Source: Liolophura sinensis (Eukaryota > Mollusca > Polyplacophora > Chitonida > Chitonidae). Taken from it: DNA of 64,000 nt. Both the position numbers and the translations under genes were made by a program. Positions 1-20,524 of the stretch are shown here, piece by piece. The stretch is taken from the NCBI RefSeq assembly GCF_032854445.1, contig NC_088301.1:52067187-52131186 (forward strand). The letters run 5' to 3'. Under the pieces are notes generated by a model. The model was not told where the DNA came from and ran no database searches. It saw only the letters and a program-made list of their open reading frames with translations. Numbering within the stretch: the stretch's first letter is position 1; every line of letters starts with the position of its first letter.

Positions 1-637
1 AAAGGTTTACATGAAAAAGTTGCAACATTCCCCTGGTTTTTACATAAAAGAACCCTTCCAACACAAAAGTATTTTACCAAAAAATACAATCTATAATTCT
101 TCTACATGTGTAACTAGGGTATAGCAGAAACACATTAGTACAGAATATATTAACAAACCACTGTATATGTACAGTGTCACTATAGATTGCATCTGTTTTC
201 AGGACCTCCTGCACTGGCTGATATTTGCATAATACAGGTGATTTTTTTACTACAGATGCAAGATGGAAGCATTCTGTCAATGAGATGAACTACAACACAT
301 CAATTTTTTTGATTACCTCACGAAATGTTAAGATCAAAACTACAATCATTTTGTTAGATTTCTGTAAATAACAAAGTAATGCTTTCCTTTCCATTAGAAA
401 CCTCAGAGATACATTCCAGAAGCAGGCACTATTATACATATATTATACAATGTTACTCTTCCAACTTGAGTTAACAGCATTCTTGACAGGTTATTAAGAT
501 GAGTATACACTGCAGTTTTGCTGCAGAAAGCAATTTTAGCTCTCTGTGAAATATCGTTGCTGTTACTTTGTTCAATTTGTGCAGAGTAACCAGTGAGAAT
601 AGAAGGCCTGAACACAATAACTACAGTGAAATCAGGA
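1..637 (-). other. 3' flank / probable 3' UTR of twinfilin
   Basis: This stretch lies downstream of the twinfilin stop codon, which is on the minus strand. It is AT-rich and I found no exon, RNA gene or repeat in it. I did not find an AATAAA on the minus strand, so the transcript end may lie outside the window. The short open frames here have no recognisable content. Confidence 0.5.
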
Positions 638-3600
638 TTAACTATCCGCCGAGGGCTTTGTTATTCTTCTGGGTCCACGCCCACCTGGACCTTTAGGTTT
701 TGCAAATGCTTGCTTCACAATATTCTGCTTTGGATGTACTTCACTGTAAACATACTCTTCGGTGAGCTCACTGCCCTTGTCAATTTCAAGCTGAAATCAG
801 ACACAAAAGATAATGCAGTAATACTTCCCATGATATACAAGCAGGAAGACATTAGATCTGCAGAATATCTGCTCTCTGAATTGACCTACATGTTCAAGCA
901 TACACTATATTTAGGTGGATTGATAAGACCTCACTACCGATTCCAAAACATTAGTAATCAGAATTCACAAATTTGTAAAATACCAGTATTTTGGAAACAT
1001 AATCTTGACGTTATTTCATATGCATCAACAGTGATCAGGAAGTAATTAACAATACAACCTGCAGGTGCAGATGCAAATAAATAAAGGCGCAAATAGCATT
1101 TTAATTATCTTTGACAGTCAAAAGAAAAGTAAATTTAATGCAAAAATACATGGTTTGCTTTACACCTCTAGCAACCTGGTCTTAAGCCAACAGTACATAC
1201 CTTTTTTTCAATGTCCATTTTGAGCTGATCCTCCATGACAGACAGAAAAGGGGCCTTACAGCTAGAGTACAGCATCCGTTCCTTGATTGAGCATGAATAC
1301 CCAGGCATTGAGTATATAAAAACTACAACACAAAAGAATAATAAATGAAACAAAAAAGTAACAAACGCAATTTCACTGGGTTTAACAGCTTTGCATTTGT
1401 GAAACTTCGATATCATTTCAGTTGCTTTAACTTGCTTTGACTGCAATATACTTCACCCCCACCCCATATCAACCTATGCACAAGACGAAATACTTAACTG
1501 GAGCGGTTTAACTTACATTATGATCACATTAATGAAACTGTCACTCAGCTGTCATAGAAACCATAAATTTGACAAAATGAACCCCACTACACCTAACAAG
1601 GTTGTTCACTTCAATATAAATCAGTATACCATTGTTTGAGATCCCTTTGTGAAACAGTTCTATTTTGCACACATTTTCCTAACTTTTCACTTTTGATAAA
1701 AATAGTCCCAGTTTGACTGGAAACCTGGTTCACCTCCATATGAACTTGCAAAACCAAATGTGAAATCTTTATTAGAAATGGGATGACTTGAATTACAATA
1801 ATGTTGTGCGGATGGATGGACGGCGGGACAAATGTCATGACAACATTATCAAGAACAGCATACCGATGACAAAAGCAAATGGGAAAGCTACTGGTGTTGG
1901 TCGGTTTGTTTATTAATGGAAGTAGTTGACTTTATCTTTAAGTAGTTACCTAAAATGTTACTGTCACTTGTATGCTGTGATAAGGCAAGTAAAAATTCGT
2001 AAATTCAACTGTAAGAAACATTATTACAGGAGACTAATGTCACAACACTGTACATCTATAAGAAGAAAGACTCCTTCAGGACCCATTCAGTGTCTTGTTA
2101 ACCACGGACTAAGCATTCATTTCCTATTCTGATTGAAAACTTTTCTAGGCTCACCTATCCTCTCCATGTATTCCCCATTGTGCTTATGTTTGTAGTTGAA
2201 GAGATGGTAACGTGGATGATCAGAAGGCACTTTACTCCTCAAACTGCCAATGTCAATATTATCTATTTCCTCTAGGTTTATCTGCTCATTTACCACATCT
2301 ATGCTCTGAAAAGTGGAAAAAAAGGTGGATGGCAAATACCAATATAATTCCCTTTATCACATAATTTGGTATAGGGTACAGGTACAATATGTTTACATGG
2401 TCAGTGGGGCAAACTGGTCAACTGAACAAGACTTTCACACTATTGGCTCACCATAATACAATAATAATACGGATGATGGTAAAGAGTTCCATATTCATTA
2501 GTTTTTTTGTTGTGTTTTTTTTGTTTTTTTACACACAGCTGTAACAACATAAATTTATAAGTTGCACTTGTTTTAAGGTCAGATTTGAAAAGATGGTCTG
2601 CTATTGTTATTACAAAACATCAAATAAATTGGACTTAGCATATTATCATCATGTGTTCACCATTTTACACATGTAATAGTTGCAATGACATTTTACACAT
2701 GTAAAAGGTGGTGCTATATGACAATCAAAACACAAGCTATAACAGGATAATAATTGATGCTCATTATATAATCAATGTCTGCAGTCCCCTTCAGGAAAAC
2801 ACTGCTTGTGTGAGAGCATTGTGACTAGTGATTCGTTATTATTATGTATTATAACTCTTATGCACAAGGTGCATGTAAACAATCATTGTTATAAAAGCTC
2901 AGCATCAGAACTCTCCAACAGTAAGACAAATTCTTACGTGAAATAAGTACACTGATTATGTTTGTTGTACCTACCAACTGTACATAGCTGATTGTGCCTT
3001 GACTGAAATCCAGCAGTTTTTGTATGGCATCCTCAGAGATGGGGAAAGCAATACCAGGTAATGTGACGTGCTTGGTGTCCACGCCATCTGTTTTGACCTG
3101 AAATCGCAATTTCCCTGACGGTCAAATTCTATTAACATTTTTTCTATCTAGCACTGTTTACGCTATTAATCACTCTGAAAAATATGTTAAAGGATACATG
3201 AACAGGTACCCCAGAACAAAGAGTACAGTTGAAAGAAAATGAAGAAAGATATGCCTTAAACCCTATTTCTTCAAATTTTCACAACAAATATAAATAGTGC
3301 TGAAAGCAAAGAATAACATTTCTCTCTCAGTTTTTTGGCAAAGTAAAGATTTGAAAAATTGGTCATTAGATGTCCTAACCATGTGAAAAAAAGAGAAACT
3401 AAATATTCTTGCTACAATTACATGTACATGTGTATTGGTTAAAAAACAGCAGACCAGATGTCACATAAATTAGAAGAATTAGGGATTGAGAAAAAAATTC
3501 ATTTTTGAGGCATATTTTAAATTCCTTAATAACCTCTTTATTTTATCAATATTCTCTGTCAGTGGTTGGAGACATTCAGAAATGACGTCATCGCTGGACA

Positions 3601-6600
3601 TACTGGGGATGTGGGACCAGTGCCACTCCTTAGTGTGAGCTCTCCACCCAACAAAGTTGTTTGACAGCTATCACCTTTGATTCCACAGAAGTAGACTATC
3701 TAATTTCTAAACAACCACATGGGCCTTAAGAAAGTACTGTAGTTTAAAGATATTTTTAAGCTCCATGAAGAAAGCTGAGAAGTTCATACTTTTTGTTTCA
3801 TGTATCCTGTAAATAAAGGCTATATTCAGAAGTAACTGTGTCATTCCTCTACATTCTGATAGCTATGAAGGCCAGTACTCAGATTAGCGGGAATATGATT
3901 CTCTTTTTGGCCATTTTAATTTTTTTCAGCATACATAATATCAAAAGTATGTATGTTTATCACTTACTGCTTAAGTAATCATCACCTTGTGAGCATTCAG
4001 CATGGGTTTATAGAAAAAGATGTCTACATGCAATTACAGAAAAATGGTCCCATTTAGAGGAAAAAAAACAACAACAAAATCATTGTAGCACAGCATTTGC
4101 TCAAAAAAATCATGAATTCAGAAATGTGCAAATAACATTATTAACAATCAGTAACTATTCAACCATGTAATTAAATAAACATGTAGATATATGAATAAAC
4201 ATGAGCAACAATTTGTAACCAGTTTTGGGTAATGCAATAAATCACAAGAATAGCAAATTGTATTCACAATCCAGAGAACACACAATTCAGAAACATCATG
4301 ATTCTGCTACTAATGATCCTATATGAGTAACATGTACATTATTTTGAAATTTTTAATACATACTCTCCAAAGCTCTAACAAAGACACACATGATTCATGT
4401 ACATGTGTACCAGTGCTTACTACATGTACTAGAGTCTAGACTTGAAGTTTAATACCAATATTTTTTTTCACAGATCAGATTCTAGTCTTTGGCTTCTTTA
4501 TCATGGAACATGGAAGCAAACAAGGCATATACATGCAGGTCAACATCCATGCTATCATGTGAAGTTACATGTAGCAAAAAATAGCACTCCATGGGTTCCT
4601 CATACCCACCCATATCAATGAGCCCACATGTACATCTCTGATGCCAGAGACAATGTTATGCTGATTTTGCAATGCTACATTTAATGCAGTTAATTGAAGT
4701 CCAAATCTCTCAGGACCATCAAGCCACGTTTAATCACAAGTAAATATTATTAAGAAATTGCTTTTAACAATCATTATTTTTATCACTTCCTCTAAAAAAA
4801 TTGGTATACAACGATCATGCCTACACTAACTTCACACAAACTCACCATCTGCATTTGCATTTCAAGCTGTGAGAAGTACAAAGCATAACTTTCCCCTTAT
4901 TACAGTCACAAACAGCCTGTGTGTCTAGGATTTGTTGTTACAACATTACTTTACTTGTGACTTGACATGTAGTACTGCCTATCAGGTGTGCAATCTGATA
5001 CAAATGGATTACTTGCCATGTCAATCATGCTACATTATTCCTAAACTCTAAGTAAACCAGTTTTACCTTTATTCTATAAAAGCTTTATGGTAAATGAGTC
5101 ATCTCATATGTAACTATCATTTCCAATCTCTCAATATTCATCCAGCACCATGATCAATACATACACGCGTATCATGATTTACACTCTTGGCAGTACCACA
5201 CACATATTTTAACCTTTTACATCACTTGTCATACATGTAATAAAATTGTGCAATTTGTACAAGGCACACAACAATAAGTACTGGTAATTCCTGTAAATTC
5301 ATCATTTTTTATGGTGATGTTGCAAATGTTGAATGGGTTTGTAAATCTACACACATATATTTTGCATATCTACAACTGTACATTTACATGAAGGAATCCC
5401 ACCAACTCTAGCTCTATCTCCTTACCAATAAGTCAGATTCATGATCAACACATAGATTTCGTAGCTAAATGTACCAAAGAGTTTGCATGCAGGAGACACA
5501 TAAATGCAAAACTTCAGTTTTATGTACATAAAGTACTAAAGTCACAAATTTGGTAATTTACTGTAATTAATATGAGTATTGAGAATCAGCGATGGAACAT
5601 CCACCTCATGCCATTGTGCATTATGTGGATGTAAAATTTCAGGTCAATACATGCAGTACTTTTAAGACACCCCCCTTAACATTTTGTTCAACATTAATTT
5701 CAAAACACAATCATAAATTTTGTACGTTACAGTATTTAACATGCACGCTGTGAATCAATGATGGATTGAAAAAAAAAACAGAGCTCAACACATGCAGTAC
5801 TTTTTTAGATACCATCCCTAAGAAACACTTTGTTTAACATCGGTTCTAAATAAACTATACACTAAGTCATAAATTTTTTAATTTATGGTACTGTATTTAA
5901 TATGCACACAGCCAATCAATTATGGAACAGCCCCTTGTGTTACTGTACTCTAAATGTGTGCAAAACCTCAATATTTGCAGGACTTTTTAAGACACCACCT
6001 CTAATATTCTGTTTAACATTGCTTTGCTTATTACTGGAGTCCAAAGCTTTGGGTATGACACAAAATTTAACTTCTCGCTCTTTTTAAATATGATTATTTT
6101 GTGAAAGAGAGCAATTGAATCTCAGAAAATGATATCTACAAATGCACATACATTTACATGGACATACCTTTATCTTTTTTTTTTGTTACAATTTTCTTTA
6201 AGATATACACTACAGGACAATATTTGTGTGTCAGTCATTTTATTCTCATAGACCCTCACCTCTGTTTGTTTTATGATTTTCAATTCCTCTTCTGAAGCAG
6301 TAAGTGGAGCAGGGGCATTTTTGGCTTGCATGCTTTTCTTGTATCCTTTTAGATTAACATCTTCCTGTAAAATGACAGATATAACTCAATAACATCAATC
6401 TGGTTTTGACTATTGGCTGCAATGCAAATTAAGAAAATCTTCATTAATAAAGTGTTGACCTGAACATATTATAGAGATGAACTACCAACATCATAAACAT
6501 CACATTTTGGAAAAAAAAAAACTGGGAGTGGTTTTTATTTTTCCTGTTTTGATGGAGTTTTGATAACATTTTGAAACCTAAACCCTTTCGGCCTCAAATA

Positions 6601-9600
6601 CTACAAAGATTGGATGTATCACTGCCCAGCACACCATATTGGAGATAATACAAGTATGTTCAAAAGCGATGAATCACCAAATATGAACTTATAACCTTTG
6701 GAAGTTTGGAAATATATTGCACTTCAGCCAATAAGAATTCTGACTGCAAGAAAGTACAGTCAAAAGTCAGTAGATGCTTTAGGACAATGTTCACTTTCGA
6801 TAGGAAGACATTCACAAATTCACTAAAGAAAACATAAACTGAAAGATATTTTGGTAACTGACAGACTGAAGGATGGACAGACATACCTGACTATGACGAT
6901 ACCCATTACTATAAGCCAGGTTAACTGAGTGGTGAAAAGCAATCTAAGTAATCGTCGTATTGATGATGAGACACTAGCCAGCTTTAAAAGTAATTCATTG
7001 ATTTCATTTCAATGTATAGCATTCACAGCATGATGAGGGCAACTGCTTTACCAAGACTCCCTTCCACATGTAGTTTTATGATAGTGGCATAATAACAGGC
7101 TGCTGGCAAACATACTTTATAAATACAACACAACCAGGTCAAATGAACTCACAATTGCTGTTCCAAAGATTTCTTCTTGAAAATGGTTGTCTCCAAACTC
7201 TCTTTTTATTGTCGCTCTTGTTCCCGCATACAACATCTTTTGTCTCACCTTAATTCAGCATAAACATAAAATTATATTCAAGTAAAATAAATGTTCCCAT
7301 TTCATTTAACTGAAATTTTTGTTGCCATTCTATAGAATTTTCATGCTTGTCAGGATTATTGGTGGAGGACACCGAGGTGATTGGAGTAAACCATTTACCT
7401 TTGCCAGGTACTGGACAATCTCTTGGCCTAACCATGAAGGTACAGCCTAAGCAGCAAAAACTCAGTTCAAGAATGCGATCTCATTTTTCAAAGGTTGGCA
7501 CATGTAGTTGCAGCAATCCCAAAAGCAAATACCCTCCCACCCCCCCATAATATATGTAGTATACATGCACTGCAACATAATTAATGCAAACAGTAATATA
7601 TGTTATTTTAATAATTTTGTTTAAAATCTTACATGTGAGTGGTCTGGTGACCAACTGATGAACACCCACTTGTACCCATATTCTGTTTTCACATCGAGCC
7701 TGTAAAGTATGTAGCAAGGCTGCTTTGGCTCCAGCAATGGAAGTATCTTTGCATCATAATGTAAAAATAGTTAAGGAAACATTTAATTGTCCGTCCATAT
7801 CCACTGTTACATTAAAAAATCATACTCACTCTGCAAACCATAAGTACACCATTCAGCTAATTATTATAACTTCTATGAAAAATGAAAATGTTCGGAAACA
7901 TTTTTTTATTATTGGAAGATATCTGGCTTGGGAAACCATCAGACAGGCTTTCATTTTCAGTACTCAATCTAGTAGATGTTTAAATTTAACCACTGTTTCA
8001 TTTATTTATGTAATTGAAATGTATCTTGCTTTCATTAGTAGTTCCATTGTATGGCTGCTACAGAATTGTGGGATAATGCAAGTTTGATGGCATAAAAAAT
8101 GAGTTTCATTGGAGTGGACAAGGTGTAATACAACAATTTTTCAAGGTCACTGAGGCTAATTATGTCCTGTTTTGTGAAAACATTGTGAACATGGTATCTC
8201 TATCTCACCTCCACTAGTGGGTAAGTTTACATAGCTCCAATATTGTCAAAGTGGCATTAAGCCATAATCATTCGTTTATTTATTTTTGGTGACCTTGATC
8301 TATTTTTCAAGGCCAATGAGGTAAATATGTAGTGACAGGCTTAAAAAAATGTTCTTTGTTGAATCTAAACATCAAGTGTGACACTCTAAATTCCCAAGTC
8401 AATACTTGCAAAATCCATTTCCAAAACAATGAGTAAAATTACTTATCCAACACGGATAAAGGTTTAAAATGATTTGTAGTTCCATATGTACTGTGCCATA
8501 TCTTGCTTCTAAATTCCCAATAACGGACCTCAAGAACTACATGTAGGACATATACATACCCCACAACACATAATTTCATGTGACCTTCACCAACTTCAAT
8601 GCCGTACAACTGGGTTAATCGTTGGTGAAATATTTTGTGAAATTTATTACACATTTACTGTAAAAATACTAAAGACTAGGCAAGTTCATACTGTATACTA
8701 AAAGGATATCACTTTCCCAGTCAGAAGATGGACTGTCACTTGTTTTCAATTTCATCTGTTCTGTAATTTCAAAATAAAAAGCAAATTTAATCCATATTGA
8801 AAAATACAGATTTTGGACAGCACTGTGAGAACAGTCGTTTTTAAAAGCACATGTTTTTCATGAGGACATGATTATTTGTTTACATGTTATTTTGAATGGA
8901 ACTCAATTCAAATTCACCAAAACAAAAAACTCACAATATTAGTTTGTACAATACCAAATGCAAACGTAAAGCTATTTTGTGTATGAGACAATAACATACA
9001 TGTACATATCTATCAAAAACATCCACATACACAGACAAATATAGTATCTCACCGTCTTCAATGATAATTTTCATGACACGGACATGCCCATCATTACAGG
9101 TTGCAAAGAACTTGCGAAGATCATCATCCACTGAAAGACAGCAATGTGTATACTTCATGTACTAAAAATCAGGGAATACAGACTATAACTCAAAAATCTA
9201 GGGAATGGGTTAACTTTAAAGAAAAAAAAAACAGGGAAGAAAAAAAACCAAACAAAAAAAAAAAAACCCCACTGATATTTAGATTCAGGAGCACAGCTGT
9301 TGTGCAGCCAAACAGAGCCCAATATCATTTCATACCACAGACAGCCTTTGAGGGGTTTAGAGTGGCATAACAAGCAATATTTGCCCATGCAACCACAAAT
9401 GTCCACTGTGGCACATTCTAAAGTCACTTAAAATCTATCTGACAATTTTAACCCCAATAACCAGAGGATTCATCTGATGAGTAAAAGGTGAATACTCTTG
9501 CTCTAGTGTAACTTTGTTGATTTATTGCCATCACAGATGATTAACTCTGAAATCTTCTGCACTGTCATCTGGATAGATTAGATAATTTCACTACATATTA

Positions 9601-10705
9601 CTATTGAGAATGCTATCATTAAATAGATCACAGAAATTCTAAAACTGATTTATTCTGCCACTCAAAGTTTTCCTACACCATATTCGAGACCACGGATTTC
9701 AGGGCACTTCACTCATACAAGGCAGCCGCAAACAGATGATGTGGTGAAAGATAACATGGGAGTGTAAAGGGAAATGAACACTGGATGATATTAAGGGAAG
9801 TCCATCTGATAATAACCAGACATTATTTTATGTAAGACAAAAGCATATAAATTGTGAATGTCAACACAACCTGGTTTTGGACTTAGTAGGCTGTGAAGCA
9901 GAGTTTTACACTGACTCCCTTATTATTTTGACAATGGTGCAAGTACGACTGCAAATGCACATATGTCCGCAGTCTCAAATTCCAAAAGGGAATGCTTGTT
10001 GTAAGACGGGTCGGAAGTTGGGGGGTCACGTGACCACCCTTTCGTGCATAAAACAAAATGACCACCCAATGTTAAAGCATCAACTGGGGAAAACATCACT
10101 TTTTGCCACTTCACTGTCGACCAATAAGGCCTAGTACAAAACGACATCAGGAAAGCTCTGCAGAAATACTCTGGAAAGCTGAAAACTGTACAAATCCAAC
10201 GAAACAAGATTGTTGACAGTGATTCAAAAATAGGCATTCTCCTACACAATAACGTTGGGAGGACAGTTTTGCTCACCCACACCAATTGTTACTAGGGAGA
10301 TCAAGTGGTTTTTAGCTTCTGATCCGTCTTACAGAATAGACAACATTTAAGAACAGTCAAATATGTTTTGAAAATAGTTCTACATATAGGGCCTATGTAC
10401 ATGTAGCATACTGTATTATATACATGACCAACCATATAAATGATGACTGTCTGTGCGAGTAGGACTAGTATGCCTATGGAGGTTTGACTTACATTTTTAG
10501 ATGGGTCGGATATATATATCGTTGTTTGAAACGCTTTATCTTTTTTGGCCTACTATATTAGGCCTACAGTGCTATGTGTAACAAGAACCATGATTAGTAT
10601 CCGATGACGGAAGTGATTGGTACTTTCGGTTATGATCGTTTCAAGTTGTCAGAAATTTTGGAAACATGATCAATGCTTACCTTGTATTCCCGTTTGATGA
10701 GACAT
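638..10705 (-). CDS. TWF1: Twinfilin (two ADF-homology domains), complete, 10 exons
   Basis: Twinfilin is a cytoplasmic actin-monomer-binding protein with two ADF/cofilin-homology domains and a tail that binds capping protein. Coding exons on the minus strand, in order: 10705-10681, 9130-9053, 8760-8699, 7746-7633, 7248-7153, 6364-6260, 3097-2975, 2305-2155, 1322-1201, 790-638. All have AG/GT borders and matching phases, and they sum to 1029 nt (342 aa; human is about 350). The start MSHQTGIQ is the family N-terminus. ADF-H 1 spans about residues 4-137 ([23 protein letters not shown]) and ADF-H 2 about 170-310 ([45 protein letters not shown]). The tail VHPKQ...[14 protein letters not shown] is the conserved basic capping-protein/lipid-binding end. 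Exon 3 ends one residue shorter than the vertebrate form before LPLLEP. The symbol is by family; TWF1 versus TWF2 is not meaningful for a single invertebrate copy. The intron at 3098-6259 holds a decayed tandem repeat and the first intron a TIR element. Confidence 0.95.
5539..6045. repeat. Degenerate tandem repeat, about 3 copies of 155-180 bp
   Basis: Three related blocks lie in the long twinfilin intron. They begin at about 5540, 5705 and 5863. Each has the same order of landmarks: a 'cataaatttt'-like word, 'acagtatttaa' with 'tatgcac', 'aatcaatgatgg', 'atgcagtactttt' with 'agacacc', and 'ttgtttaacat'. The copies are strongly diverged. No coding content was seen. Confidence 0.6.
10000..10333. 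mobile_element. MITE-like element with ~18-bp terminal inverted repeats
   Basis: The left end TGTAAGACGGGTCGGAAG matches the reverse complement of the right end, TGTAAGACGGATCAGAAG, at 16 of 18 positions. The element is about 334 bp and lies in twinfilin intron 1. It encodes no recognisable transposase, and a target-site duplication is not clear. It is probably a non-autonomous DNA transposon; the superfamily is unknown. Confidence 0.5.
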
Positions 10706-10975
10706 TTTGGATTTGGAGCGACAAGACCCTTCTCCTATCGCAATAAACCGGCCTAGTTTTTCCAACCAGCTTAGGTAAAATGTGAACAAACACAAACAAT
10801 AATTTACAGAGAAACTTAGTGTGCACACCGGTGAAGGTTGCGGAAGTGTACGGGAATGGTCCACCCACAGGGTCATGTGACAAATATCTGTTCCAACCAC
10901 CTGTTGTGACAAAGATAGCAATTGGTCAGATATGAAACATCTCTGAGCCTTGGCCAATCAACAGACACATAAGTT
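10706..10975. promoter_or_regulatory. Shared divergent promoter region, twinfilin / DDX20
   Basis: The start codons of twinfilin (minus, 10705) and DDX20 (plus, 10976) are 270 bp apart and point away from each other. The interval and the first DDX20 codons are richer in G+C and CpG than the surrounding introns, and no TATA box is evident. It must hold both 5' UTRs, unless extra non-coding exons exist, and probably a bidirectional promoter. The function is inferred from geometry only. Confidence 0.5.
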
Positions 10976-19460
<8,485 letters not shown>

Positions 19461-19701
19461 TTTACAGTGGTAGTTGTAAAACATGTTAGTAACTTTCATC
19501 ACGAAATAAGGTGTTAAACTGACCTCACAAACTTTCCAATAATTCGAAATATGATAAGCCTAATTGCATGTCTTACAATGAAGATTTGTCTTTTATATAC
19601 TAGTATGCATGTTTTGTGCAGCGACGTTTTTAAGTTTTACGACGCTGGTGCATGTAAGTTTTGAATTGGGGGCTGGGGTCCCAACAGTGTTTAGTAACAC
19701 T

Positions 19702-19707
19702 AATAAA
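19702..19707 (+). other. Candidate polyadenylation signal of DDX20
   Basis: AATAAA lies 242 nt after the DDX20 stop codon on the coding strand. It is the first canonical hexamer I noticed downstream. Cleavage site and use are not demonstrated. Confidence 0.45.
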
Positions 19708-20399
19708 AAGAACTGTAACAAATATGCAACCATTATACGTTGTCTTTTGCCATAAGATTAACGTTTTGCAAGTACGTACGTGAACTCAAATTTTGGGAGG
19801 TAGAACGAAAACATTTGGTGTGCAATTTGCATTATCAATATTTTGAAGTAAAGAAACAATTATGCATTTTACCAAAAACAACGCTTAGTTGTCGACTGAA
19901 GAGCATAGTGTGAAAGGACAAAGTGAAAGTTGTCTGATTCTGATCTCAATGGACGATTCTCCTGGAGAAAATTTGGACATCGGTATCAAAGAAAATGTTA
20001 CTCAATACTGGTATATCAGGGTCCAGTGTTCTTCCAAGGAATATGTATATAATCTTTGTCTCTGGAACCAAATAAACTGTATACGTCCTCATGACTCTTT
20101 TCGGCCTCTAACATATCTTGAAATGCAACACAAAGCCGTCTGATTGTATAGGGGGCCAATACTCCACAGCAAGATCGGACTTGAGTCAAAATTATAGCCT
20201 ACGACCCAAGAAGTTTATAATGGGATAGACCATACTTCACACCATGTAGTCACAATGAAAAGACCAAAAATAAGCGTTCAGATAACAAGGTAAATTTGGG
20301 CTGAAGGCAACTAAATCATAAGTTGTTTGGGATTTCTCGAATACATGTTGGGTTAAGGCGAACAGCTGTTCCATTTCAATTTGCTCAATTAAGACCTAC

Positions 20400-20524
20400 A
20401 ACGGATGGTCGTCTGTTTTCCCCTCTCTGCCCGTTTTCCTTCCACCATAATGATGACCGCTGTTGTATAAGTGACATATTCTTGAGCATGGCGTAGAACA
20501 CCAATCAAATGGAATAAATAAATT
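20400..20524 (+). mobile_element. SINE copy 2 (3' half, decayed)
   Basis: The sequence runs from ggatggtcgt through ttttccttccaccataatga, gttgtataagtgacatattc and ttgagcatggcgtagaacac to caatcaaatggaataaataa. It matches the 3' half of the SINE seen at 11715, with several substitutions. The 5' head is missing or unrecognisable. It is intergenic, between DDX20 and TMEM115. Confidence 0.65.

Noticed and set aside
593-1045. 150-codon plus-strand open frame
   Set aside because: It is antisense to the last twinfilin exon and runs into its intron; the minus strand has the recognised protein.
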